From the NCBI GenBank assembly GCA_002633005.1, contig NMRA01000110.1, positions 271,850-335,849 on the forward strand: a stretch of DNA of 64,000 nt. Reading direction: 5' to 3'. The translations under genes were made by a program, and so were the position numbers. The stretch's first letter is position 1. Every line of letters begins with the position of its first letter. This document shows positions 1 through 12,700 of this stretch, in pieces. The DNA is from Phoronis australis (taxonomy: Eukaryota; Phoronida; Phoronidae). Under the pieces are notes generated by a model. That model worked only from the letters and a program-made list of their open reading frames with translations. It ran no database searches and was not told the DNA's origin.

Positions 1-591
1 TTAACTATGGCTGAGATTGATGTCTAGAGTTGGAGACCTCTGTTGTGTGGAGTTGAAACTAAACAAGAGATATATGGTGAGAGAATGGTGATCCTCCATT
101 CTGGCTCTGCTTATACTAAAGTTTCAGTCTTCCCTTACTTCATTCATGTCTCCTGAAACTGATTTCTCTTTAGGGTAATCGATTCTGACTAGGCTAACAT
201 ACCTCCAGCATGGTAATAGTTAATTAACTCAATCAGTACAGAGGTATGATGTTACAACCTGAAGTTATGTGATACATGCTGTTCATTGGTCATTGATAGT
301 AGTGACCTCTGGTATTTATTGTTCTACACTACTTACATTTCTATCCAACCGTGATTTATGTTTGGCACTGATAGTTTTTGCAGTCATGTCTTCATTAAGA
401 TTTGACTTCAAAGTGTTGATGTGCTATGAGTCAAAGCAGTCATAAGTTAAACTGAGAGGCAGCACTGGAATAAGTTAAACTGTGAGGCAGTGCTGGGATA
501 AGTTAAACTACTAAGTGCATGGTTCGTCAATGTTACTTTGGTGTCAAAAATGTTGAAACTTACTTTTGATAAATTTCTATTTGCATTTTAG
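1..591. other. Intron or upstream sequence of the CPED1-like gene
   Basis: No exon with an open phase and good splice sites was found here. It probably belongs to the intron before the first recognisable CPED1 exon. A small repeat of about 32 bp (core ataagttaaact) occurs about two and a half times at 440-510. The N-terminal signal/anchor region of the protein must lie further upstream, outside the window. Confidence 0.5.
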
Positions 592-701
592 TTATTATTC
601 AGCCCAAATTAAAGAACATTTATCAAATTTCCAAAATGCTTACGAATTTGCGCCCAACCTCCTTGTTCATCGGATCTATCCTGATAATGTGTCAGCCACT
701 A
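592..701 (+). CDS. CPED1: CPED1-like, exon A (N-terminal region)
   Basis: Acceptor tgcattttag and donor A|GTGAGT are both strong. After one base that completes an upstream codon, the frame reads YYSAQIKEHL through NLLVHRIYPDNVSATS and leaves one base. It ends one base out of phase with the exon at 2758, so either an exon of suitable length lies between them or the weaker donor GA|GTGACT at 705 is used. Assignment to this gene rests on position, strand and the open frame. Confidence 0.6.
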
Positions 702-3700
702 GTGAGTGACTGATTGGAACACTGTGATCTTCAGTTGTTCAAAATATTCCTTTGAACACCATCATTCCTTTATCTTTGCAATAACAGTGCTGTATCATTC
801 ACTCTCTTGCAATAACAGTGCTGTATCATTCACTCTCTTGCAATAACAGTGCTGTATCATTCACTCTCTTGCAATAACAGTGCTGTATCATTCACTCTCT
901 TGCAATAACAGTGCTGTATCATTCACTCTCTTGCAATAACAGTGCTGTATCATTCACTCTCTTGCAATAACAGTGCTGTATCATTCACTCTCTTGCAATA
1001 ACAGTGCTGTATCATTCACTCTCTTGCAATAACAGTGCTGTATCATTCACTCTCTTGCAATAACAGTGCTGTATCATTCACTCTCTTGCAATAACAGTGC
1101 TGTATCATTCACTCTCTTGCAATAACAGTGCTGTATCATTCACTCTCTTGCAATAACAGTGCTGTATCATTCACTCTCTTGCAATAACAGTGCTGTATCA
1201 TTCACTCTCTTGCAATAACAGTGCTGTATCATTCACTCTCTTGCAATAACAGTGCTGTATCATTCACTCTCTTGCAATAACAGTGCTGTATCATTCACTC
1301 TCTTGCAATAACAGTGCTGTATCATTCACTCTCTTGCAATAACAGTGCTGTATCATTCACTCTCTTGCAATAACAGTGCTGTATCATTCACTCTCTTGCA
1401 ATAACAGTGCTGTATCATTCACTCTCTTGCAATAACAGTGCTGTATCATTCACTCTCTTGCAATAACAGTGCTGTATCATTCACTCTCTTGCAATAACAG
1501 TGCTGTATCATTCACTCTCTTGCAATAACAGTGCTGTATCATTCACTCTCTTGCAATAACAGTGCTGTATCATTCACTCTCTTGCAATAACAGTGCTGTA
1601 TCATTCACTCTCTTGCAATAACAGTGCTGTATCATTCACTCTCTTGCAATAACAGTGCTGTATCATTCACTCTCTTGCAATAACAGTGCTGTATCATTCA
1701 CTCTCTTGCAATAACAGTGCTGTATCATTCACTCTCTTGCAATAACAGTGCTGTATCATTCACTCTCTTGCAATAACAGTGCTGTATCATTCACTCTCTT
1801 GCAATAACAGTGCTGTATCATTCACTCTTTCATCTGATGTGTTCCCACTCACGCCGCTTGATATGACTAACATGTCCACAAGCAAGGTACAATCACCATA
1901 ACATGGACAAATGGGACAGAAAGTCATTTCCAGTATTACTGCATTGCAATTTTAGGACAGTCTTTCACTTATCAATGTCATACCTTCACCAGTCTTCCAA
2001 ACAGGGAATAATTTGGAAGTAGGATTTCATGAGGAGGTAGGCAGGTATGAATGTTCCGTACTTGAATAGAATGATCATTGCTCAGGATACTTGCTCATTG
2101 CTCAGGATACTTGCTCATTACTCAGGATCCATGCTCAGTGCTCAGGATACCTGCTCATTGCTCAGGGTGCCTGCTCATATTGCTCAGGGTGCCTGAATGT
2201 AAATTTGATGGATAACCTTAGATACCCAAGGTCTGTACCAGACTTGAAATGTCCTTCAGGTGAATTATGGGTAACTGGCATGAACTTTGACCCTAGCTGT
2301 CACACTCAATGAATGAAGCATAGTGCACTTGAAGCAATAAAATAATGATACACTTGGAAGTTGACAAACAGTTGTTAGTTATAAAATGTCAGAATAACAA
2401 ATGAAGATGCCAGAAATGAGTAAAAAGTATTGTTTTGTTCATTAGAAAGTAAACCAACAACAAAAGTACAGCCAGAATCAGGCAACAAATTAACAGCTTC
2501 ATCAGAAAATTCCGAACCTCAGGCTCAATGAGCATTTAAATCTGAAAATCGAAGACATAATGGCTGCCACATCCGCCATCTTGAATCCCATTATGACGAA
2601 AAACAATTAGGCTTCCAGCTATTCCAGAGCTAAGAATGCGACCTGTAGGGTGTGAGAAAACAAAGTTAGTGTCAGAGCAACATGCTTGGTGACAAAATTT
2701 TGCCAAGTAATTATACCTCGTTACAGACACAGCGTAAACAAATTTTCTTTATTTCAGATCGATTCCACTCTTGAGCAGATCACCAGCATCAAACAGCAGG
2801 TGGCAGCACTTGTTAGCGACAGGTCACAGCAAACTCCTGAATGGCTGTCATCTTCTTTGAAGAGGCGTGGTTTTCACTTACAAGATAACCCAAATGGTAT
2901 GGCATTTCTATCAAGCTTATGGGAGGACAATATAGAAATGCCAAGTCTATGCTGCTGGTTGTCATGTGTACAGCTTGTGTAGTTGGGCTTTGTGTTTTGA
3001 ATTGTGTAGTTGTTATTTCTGGATACACAGTTACCCTGAATACTTGTCACTGGTGTGAGTAGTGATGTATCAAGGGTTAGACCTTGTCTTGATCCTGCAA
3101 GTGAGTGAGTGAGTGATTTACTGAGGGTTTCTTGGACAAATGCTGACTGCTGATGATACAGTGAAGGGGGGGGGGGCGTAGTGATTAGTGTAGGTTGAGG
3201 GGGTTGAAATGTTTTTTATTTGTTTTGTTATTTCTGTTTTATTTCTTGACTGTAACTAAAAACAGCTATAAACCAGCGTTCTGTCCAATCATCAAACTTT
3301 TTAGACCAATTTCCGTTACAAAATTTGTCTCGACTCGTTCCGTATTCAGGTTATAAATTATTTTTGGGTTTGCAAGGAACTAACACCTTATTATTTCTTA
3401 AGACCATGCTCGGCACATAAAATGTCACGTGACAAGCCAACTTGGAGAGTCTGATCTTGAGCAATAACAAAATGCCAATTTTTAAGTACTGCCATCTATA
3501 ATATGACTATGGAACAACATTTTAATATTAAGTGGGAGACGAATAATATTGTGAGGGAAGGCAGGTTTGTAGCTGCATTAAGTGCAGTTAGTTGTTAATG
3601 ATCGAAAACAGTAACAGAGATTGCCATTTTATAAAAAAGTGTGCTTAGCCTTTTTAATATTCAGTCTTAAAATGAAGTTATTTAAAAGACTGTAATTGTG

Positions 3701-6700
3701 ATCCGTTGTTTTACATTTTCTTTCTGAATTTTTGTTGACATGTTTTATGGAAACTAACCTCTACAGAACTGAAAATTATCTGATTTTTAATGCTAAAGGT
3801 TTTAGGTGAGGTGGATAGTGCCATTATTCAGTTCTGTTCCTTTTCAGAAGATTGGTCGTTACTCTGGTGTGGAGAGAATACAGGCTGCCCATCAACAGAA
3901 AACCTTCAAAGCTTAGACATTTCTAGTAAAGTGAATGTCATTCCATCACTGAATGATGCACTGGTTTCTAAGAAATCTTTGTGCGAAACATATCAGTCAG
4001 TGAAAAATATACCTTGTGAGTTTTTCATAATGTTAATCTGGGTTAAAATTAAGTGAATTTTATAACATTTAAAATCTTTTCAACCCTTTTACTGTTTTTT
4101 GTGACCACTTTTTGTGGAAACTGTTCAACTTCGTATTATTTACAATGACAAGTTTTCAGTGAAATCAAGTTACAGATCTCCATTTTAAGTTTAAGCTTTA
4201 GTTTGTATTTTAACATGAAGTGATATTACATTGATTTCGTATTTGTATTGTTCCTCAGAGTTCAGTTTTGTGGTTGACATAAAGTCCATAGTACCTACGC
4301 TCCCATGACGCATGTAACATTGTTGAACTAAATATTTCTTGTTCGATTCCATTAAGGTTTTTGTTACTAGAAAAAGCCTGTACCTCTGATTCAATCAATT
4401 TCATGGTCTTCTTAAAAGTGGGGACTCGTGCATAGTTCCTTCTGTCAAATTTGAACTCAAGGCTCTTCTGTGAATGGCAATAAGGAAACAAGTACCGGTA
4501 TTTTATTTGAATACGCAAAGCAACTGTTAGGACTACTTAGAAGATGTGTTCTTTTATTTGTAGCTTTCAAGCAGAGCCATCTTGTGTTGTCTTGCTTCAT
4601 CTTTCCCTCCCAATTTGAGGAGTTTGTGATGACATCATCAGCACTAGGTGGCACCACCACATGGGTGATCCATGCAGCTCAGAGTGGATCTCTTCCTCAA
4701 CTTATTCAACCATCCAGTATTAAAGATTTCACACGGCTGAAACAGTAAGATTCAAGTGGCTGATCTATTCAGTGATTTTACATGTTTCCTAGGAAACCAG
4801 TTAATATGTCCTATATACTGGATTTCCTCCAGTTTAGGTTGTTGGTCTGCAAGTATGCATCTTGTTAAATGTGATGGCGGCTGTCTTAGACTAATGTTTT
4901 CTGTCATGAATTTGTATTTTGAATATCAAGTCATGAAATTAGGTATTTGTGTTTAATTAAAAAAAAACAAATAGCTTTGTTTAATTCTTACTTTTGTCTT
5001 GTTGATTGAACCTCAATGTGTAATTTGACGGTGTTTGGTAAGTGTACTGATTGTCGATTTTTGTTGTACTGCAATCAGGCAGTAATCCCTCCAGATTCCC
5101 ACTTACATTTGTTGTTTCAGTCTGACTCCAGCAAAGTTCATAATAGACCCTTTTCAGAGGGCACTGTGCACTGAGATGCAGGCACAATGCTGCGAGGCTG
5201 TTGCTGGGCAATACTTCACCAACCTCACCTATTGGTTGTTTCAGGTACCAATACTGCGAGGCTGTTGCTTGGCAATACTTCACCAACCCCACCTATTGGT
5301 TGTTTCAGGTACCAAAACCGTGAGGCTGTTGCTTGGCAATACTTCACCAACCGCACCTATTGGTTGTTTCAGGTACCAAAACCGTGAGGCTGTTGCTTGG
5401 CAATACTTCTCCAACCCCGCCTTATTGTTTGGTTTGCCATTCAGTGTTCGACTCCTTGTGTTAGTGACGTCTTCATCACCGCTGCGTGTCTATATCCACT
5501 CACAGGGGGCAGTGCTGTATAGGCATGATTATCAACGCAATTTTCAAAAGGTAACTCATAGATTAAACCCATCGTTTTTTGTGTTACCGTAACATAAGAT
5601 GCAGATCCCAACAATCTTGGACAGTCCTATATCTATCTAAGTGCTTCTTGCCATGTGTTTGCTAGGTGAGATATGACAGAAAGTGACTTAAGCAACTCAC
5701 CAGAAGGACTTCATGATCTTGGTTTTAACATTCTCTTCTTCTGAGCAAACATATGTGGCTGACATATTGTGCTCAGTAGCCAGTCCAATATGGCTGACAT
5801 ATTGTGCACAGTAGCCAGTCCAATATGGCTGACATATTGTGCACAGTAGCCAGTCCAATATGGCTGACATAATGTGCTCAGTAGCCAGTCCAATATGGCT
5901 GACATAATGTGCTCAGTAGCCAGTCCAATATGGCTGACATAATGTGCTCAGTAGCCAGTCCAATATGGCTGACATAATGTGCTCAGTAGCCAGTCCAATA
6001 TGGCTGACATAATGTGCTCAGTAGCCAGTCCAATATGGCTGACATAATGTGCTCAGTAGCCAGTCCAATATGGCTGACATAATGTGCTCAGTAGCCAGTC
6101 CAATATGGCTGACATAATGTGCTCAGTAGCCAGTCCAATATGGCTGACATAATGTGCTCAGTAGCCAGTCCAATATGGCTGACATAATGTGCTCAGTAGC
6201 CAGTCCAATATGGCTGACATAATGTGCTCAGTAGCCAGTCCAATATGGCTGACATAATGTGCTCAGTAGCCAGTCCAATATGGCTGACATAATGTGCTCA
6301 GTAGCCAGTCCAATATGGCTGACATATTGTGCTCAGTAGCCAGTCCAATATGGCTGACATAATGTGCTCAGTAGCCAGTCCAATATGGCTGACATATTGT
6401 GCTCAGTAGCCAGTCCAATGTTGTTTTTGCTCAATGAAAAGACTTTCAAAATAATCAGGGATCTGTATTTGTAAGGAAGGTAACACCAAAGTCCTCGTTG
6501 CTTCCCCTTAAAAAAAATTGAAGGTGGGTCGATACCTGAAATGCGCAGAGAGATGCGCAGACAAAATGAGTCGGTCCTGTTGCCTCTTAAATCAACTTCA
6601 TATCACCAATTACAGTGCAAAGAAATCATTTTGCACTCTCAGTTTTTTCCTAGAGTGGACCATTTCTACTTTTGATATCTTAGTAGACTACTTTTGGTTA

Positions 6701-9700
6701 ATTTATGAACTGATTTTTATTCTGAGAAAGCAATGTTCGTGGAACCAGCTTTACTGTGTCCTTATTAGTTCATTTTGTGTGCATGACTTTCCCTCAGTTT
6801 GTCTTATTCCAGCTGGTAAAGTTTTGCATCAATAGGACAGTGGACACCTATAAGTACTCTCTGTTTTAATTTACAGGTGATCAACAGAGAGTGGTCATTG
6901 GGTCACTTCAGTCAGTATCTGCTCCATCACTATGGCCGACAGACACATGACAAGGCTCTAAGGAACTTGGACAGTGTTATTGTGCAGACATTGTTGGCAG
7001 CCGAGTTCAAACATCATCTCAACTCATCCAGGTTAATGAAGACCTTTGGAACTACATATTGTCTACTACGGTAAATATTCTCTCCAATTTGGGACTGTCT
7101 CTAGAACACTGATATTTCAGCAGAAATTGAATATTCTTTATTCTAGAGATTGGAACATGAGCGATTTTGGCATATTTTTCAAATTTCGGACGCAGCATTT
7201 TATATCAGTGGAATCTGAAAGTACACTTAGCAGTCAGAAAAAGCTGGCGAGTGGCGGCACAATGTATCTACACTATCTTTATGTTGTATGTCAGTTAGGA
7301 ACTCCTTCAGCCAACTGTGATTGCCCAGTTCTTGTCACCACGGTTACACTAATTTTCGGATTACAATCTTTTTGTTTTACCCGTCTTTCCTCTCTAGGTG
7401 TTTGTAGTCACACGACAATTTTCATTACCTATTAATTCTGAAATATCAATTTCAAAAGTAAAATGTTATAAAAAAGTTAGAATTGTCTTGGTATATAATT
7501 TATTTTTGTGTTTGTCTAGTTCAGAGTTTTATATGAGTGATATCAAACAATGTTGCCTCCTTAAATTGTGATCATGTTTGTGTCTGTTATTTGTGACTGT
7601 TCTCTTGGGCTTCACTCTCCATCTTTGTGTTTCAGGTGCAGTGCATGTTTCCAGTTGTTTGGTATTGAAGCAATATTCAACACATCTTTTCACCCTGTCA
7701 TCATAGATGTCACCAGAAATCCCTTGACTGCTTGGCATGATGTCATAGATTCGAGCCACATTTTTGATGATGTCATCAATATGATTTCTGGCTGGACTCT
7801 AGTGCCCTCTGGAGATGGCTTTGTACGTTCACTTAGAGAGATAGCTGTGGAGACTGGCTTTAACACACTTTGTGGTGAACAAAGGAAAACTACGTGTTTG
7901 AACAGTGAAGTTGATGTGTGGTACTTTCTTAACCAGATGCGTGAGGTCCAGCGTACTGCTGGTTTTAGACAAGTAAGTGCTGCATACTATTCTTCAATTA
8001 GAACTGTGTGCTGCTGGTGTCAGACAGTCACACCCATTGTGTGCTGCTGCGTCAGGGAGTCACACCCACTGTGTGCTGATGCTGTCAGGCAGTCAGACCC
8101 ACTGTGTGCTGATGGTGTCAGGCAGTCAGACCCACTGTGTGCTGATGGTGTCAGGCAGTCAGACCCACTGTGTGCTGATGGTGTCTGGTAGTCAGACCCA
8201 TTGATTGTGTCTATACTGTAATGATGTATGTATCTTGCAGTCAGACCTGTTGGTCTAGGGGATGCCCAGGGGGTATACGAGATGCCCAGGGTATGTAGGG
8301 AATGCCCAGGGGATGAAGGGGATGCCCAGGGAGTGTAGGTGGATGCCGGGGGGTGTAGAGGATGCCCAGGGGATATAGGAGATATCCAGTTGTGTAGGGG
8401 ATGTCCAGGGGGTGCAGGGGATGACCAGGGGATGTAGGGGTACTCTCCTAGAAGGCAAGTATGAAATGCTTGAAGTATATTGGTCAATATTTGGATAGCA
8501 CGTTTTCTTTTAGACAACTGTTTTATTTACAACCATCTTCCAGTGAACCTTTAATACAACTTTTTCTCAAGATCAAGATGATGCTTTTTGGAGGTCGAGT
8601 AGCAATCCATTAGATGGCAGTGTTTTCATTCTTAATTGACCTTGACCTTGGGATATTTTAATATATTTTAGTAGCGACGCTCATCGTTTTAGTTTTATTA
8701 GTTTTACTATTTTATAGTTTTATTCATCGGTAACTGCACGGCATTCCAACATCTATTTGACCTTGACATTGTCATTTCAGTTGTATCCCGCTCCTGACAT
8801 TCCACGTTATTCACATCTGATGAATGACTTGAATCGTCTGTCATTTCTCCGGGCTAGACGCTTAGCGCCTCCTATGGACACAGTTCGACTATATCCTGTC
8901 CTGGTTGCCATGGAAAAACATGCAAAAAGAAGTCAGGCAGCTGAAGAGTATGAAGATGAGAACTTACCAATGTACGCGTTTCATTAAACTGTGATTAAAT
9001 TTTATTCCTTCCCAGAATCCCCCAGTGCTACCATGAGATACGGACATGTGTGGATGAGTCATTACACGGACATTCTTTGTCGGGAGAGGACGTGTTTCTT
9101 CTCCCGCTAGTCTTTGCGTTAATTCTTGCGCTTTTATTCACTATTTTGCATAACTCTTTGCTAGTGAATGTTGGGATATAGGATGAAATGTGTCACATAA
9201 GTTTGCAATCTTTCTGCTGAAAATGGTGTTCGCTATTACATAGTTTATTTGTTATCACGTTTTGAGTATTTCAGAGCTTAGATGAAGTAATGTTATTGTT
9301 TTTTAGTTTTGTGTGGAAATTTACATCTGCATGATTTGTTTATGAAATTGTAGAAGTCTGTTTCTGTAAGTTGTGTATTTTGTTTGCCCTTGAATGACCT
9401 TGTTGCTATAGTACCACTTATTTCAGACCAAAAGAAGTTCAGCTCGATAATTTACCTCTGATTGAACGAGTTGTGTTTGAAGAACAGAACAACAAGTGTA
9501 AGTATTCAGTGGGATGTTAGTTAATTGTGTTTACTCACTGGTTTGACACAGTTCAGCTAGTTTGGTACAACTATTTTGGTATGAGTTCGGTACAACTGGT
9601 TCGGTACAACCGGTTCGGCACAACCGGTTCGGCACAACCGGTTCGGCGCAACCGGTTCGGCGCAACCGGTTCGGCGCGACCGGTTCGGCGCGACTAGTTC

Positions 9701-12700
9701 AGTACAACCAATTTAGTAAAACTGCCTCAAATTTTTTTTGTTGTCTCACACATACTGCAGCTTTTTCACACAATATATCCGTAACGGACTTTTATTTGTC
9801 ATTCACTTTTATTTCTCTGTCAAATGTCGTGTGCTCTGCTGTTAAAGTTGGGACTTTTCATAGAAATTGAAAAATCATTGTAAAAATTTTGGGAATAATT
9901 TGAGTCTTTAGTGTGGAAGTACAGAATATCTGTAACCTCTTATTTTCATCATGACTAGTGGCAAAAACTAGCAATATTTTGATTATAAATGCATTTCCCG
10001 CCAGCCAGTTGGGAATCCAGTCATTGTGGTACTTTTTGGTCTATCTACTGATACTTATGAAGTGGCAATTAGCAGTTAATTAGTTTAGTCATTACTAGAA
10101 TTGATGTTATGTTATTGTCTTCCTTGTTGCTTCTCACAGATGAGTCGAGTAAACCCAAGTGTAGCGAATCCCCTGAGACTGTCCCCTATCTGTCAGGGAT
10201 CCACTTCAAACCTGCTCTTGACTTGCTACCCCAGTTTTACCCAGCAACTCTGGAATATCACGTGACAGTTCCATATGAGATGGTCCTGGTCACTGTTTGG
10301 GCACACGCCATGAGTTGTAGCTGCGAAGCGAGACTTGAAGACAGATACGGCCTTTCAAGGTAGTGTAAATGTCTAGTTGTAATTGCAGTTTCAGTAATTG
10401 CAAGTTATTATTTAACAGCTGAAAATGTTAATTTATGTTGATGACAATCCTCTGGGAGGCTCTTAAAGTCACAAGAACTTGTACAAAGTTTGTCAGTTAC
10501 TGTCTGCAATGAAGTGTTGTTATTCATCTTGGGTATAGTTCTTAAGTTTTACGAGGAAACCTTATTGAGCATTCTGTGACGTTTGTAAGGCAAAGTGTTC
10601 GTTGTGATGTTTCACAGTGATTACTCGCTCCTCCAAACCTGCATGTGTCAGGCTCTGTCTGTTCTGACTGTTTTATGGTATGAGCTGAGCAGGGTACGAT
10701 TTTGGACTTCAGGTGTATGATATACCCTTTGGACTAAAAAAACGCGACCCATATATTTTTGGGTGTTCTGTCGAACTGAGGCTTCCAGAACTTTCACACC
10801 CCCTGCATAAGTGTAGCGACATGCAAATTTTGCCTGATCTCATTTGGGAACTTGATCTCACATTTTAAACATCAAGCATGCTTCTAATCATTTTTAAAAT
10901 ATCACGATGATCCATTGTAAGGATAAACAGCATGTTGTCTCATGATGTGCCAAGGCTGTATAACATCGTCCTCTAAGTGTCTTAAGGTTATGTAGACACC
11001 TATCAAAATGTTCAAATCTGACGAACTTCAGAAATGGTTGATCCAATTCATATGAAACTTTCTCTATATTGTATTTACTTGCTCCAGAACACTATTAGGA
11101 ATATTGTTTTTAAAATGTTCCACTTTCGCATGAGTGGCTATCAATACGATTGACGTAAAAAACACAAGAGTTACAATGTGGAAAACAACATGATACTTTA
11201 GTAAAATTGCGACAGCGTTTTTTAAATTTCACCTTGGAATATTCATATTAAATGGCTATGTTGTTGATACCATTTTTTGCAGTGAATGTAGTGCGATTTT
11301 TCATTTTCAAATTTCACTAAAACCAAGTGGTCACGTGACCCAATTGAGGACAAATTGATGTAAGGTTTAAAAATGCTTTCGACATGAAATATATATTTTT
11401 AATTAGTTAATTTGTATAGTTTTGTAAATATGTGGCTCATTACACATACTTGTGTATAACATCTTACATAACATCTTACATAACATCTTACATAACATCT
11501 TACATAACATCTTACATAACATCTTACATAACATCTTACATAACATCTTACATAACATCTTACATAACATCTTACATAACATCTTACATAACCTTGTTTA
11601 AATTGCAACAATAGCAAGTAGCAGCAAGACAAGTTATATCAGTCTACTTCAGGCAAATTCACCAATGCCGCATTAAATATCAGAATTCAATATTTACTTT
11701 GTGTGCGTTCTTACTTTCAGACCAACTAACTATACCCTGGGTATCGGTGAGAATCGCATTGATATCCTGGTGGTGGAGGTATCCCACTCAGACCCCTGGG
11801 TTATCACCGTCTACACTGTCTACATCACCAGGTCCGGTCACCACGGCAACAATGCTCCATTCTCTCCCTCTGGTCCCCACCAGGTGTGCAGTCTGCAACA
11901 GGTGTGTACAAGGAGTGACTAGGAGAATATTACAGTGACATTTCTTGGCACGAAGGTTTGATTTTCGTGTTATAAATCCCTTCCACAACTTTGTCTGTCT
12001 ATGTAAAGTGGTCATTGTAAGCAAATATTCAGGTTTGCCTTCTTGACTCGGCAGGAAAGCAGCTTTAAATAGGTAGTAGACGGGATGTGTTTTAATTACG
12101 CACGTCTCTTGCCAGTTAAGTGATATCATGTGTGCAGATTGTGATACGTGGTGACACTCTATGTAGACTTGAGTGTTCTAGACTTGTGGAGTTCATGTAT
12201 GGCAGCCTGATGTAGTCGCTCATCTTTGCCTGTTATTTGCATTTGAAATATTGCATGAAGGGAGTCATTCTCGAATAAATTTTCAAAATACGTCAAATTA
12301 GTTCACGATTTGATTTACGTTGCAGAATGTTGTTTCTCCTTCATCAAAGTAACCAAACATATGAGCTTTAAATAAAATCTTTTTCACAGGACTGTTCTCT
12401 GCAGTATATTCCCAGCATGCCTTGTGGTTTGCAACTACACCTGGACATGACTTGGAAAGAGTTCCTCCAAAAGGTGGAGCTGTTGCCCATTTGTAAATCA
12501 GGAGCCACTGCAGGTTAGTTTATTCTTGCCGTAGACTTCCGTAACAATTGTCCATGATAATATTTTATTCGTCTGCACTCATGGCCAGGGTGTGTAAATT
12601 GAGAAACACGTGTATCATCAGTTGCGGATCTAGGCTACCATAAGGGGGGGCCCAACATGTTGCCTCATTGAATTGGGCAAAGCATGATTTTATGTGCACA

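Larger units (their letters stand above)
702..2757 (+). other. CPED1 intron region containing two tandem arrays
   Basis: Mostly occupied by the 31-bp minisatellite (776-1829) and a short 20-bp array (2079-2195). The remainder, including 2200-2750, shows nothing recognisable apart from the candidate exon at 1811-1886. Confidence 0.6.
10360..11720 (+). other. CPED1 intron J-K with a dispersed repeat and a 12-bp array
   Basis: The part at about 10980-11380 resembles 22930-23400 (listed separately). The 12-bp array lies at 11456-11592. The rest shows no coding segment. Confidence 0.6.

Noticed and set aside
776-1829. CRISPR array
   Set aside because: Direct repeats are back to back with no unique spacers, and the context is a eukaryotic intron.
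7046-7435. Open frame continuing after exon F
   Set aside because: Different frame from exon F, no family match, and the conserved sequence resumes only at 7636.
11399-11632. Small repetitive protein on the minus strand
   Set aside because: It is produced by the 12-bp minisatellite; no start context or homologous fold. The same reasoning rejects open frames in the arrays at 5711-5905, 8020-8517, 14003-14454, 14902-15224, 15438-16062, 22280-22648 and 49374-49632.
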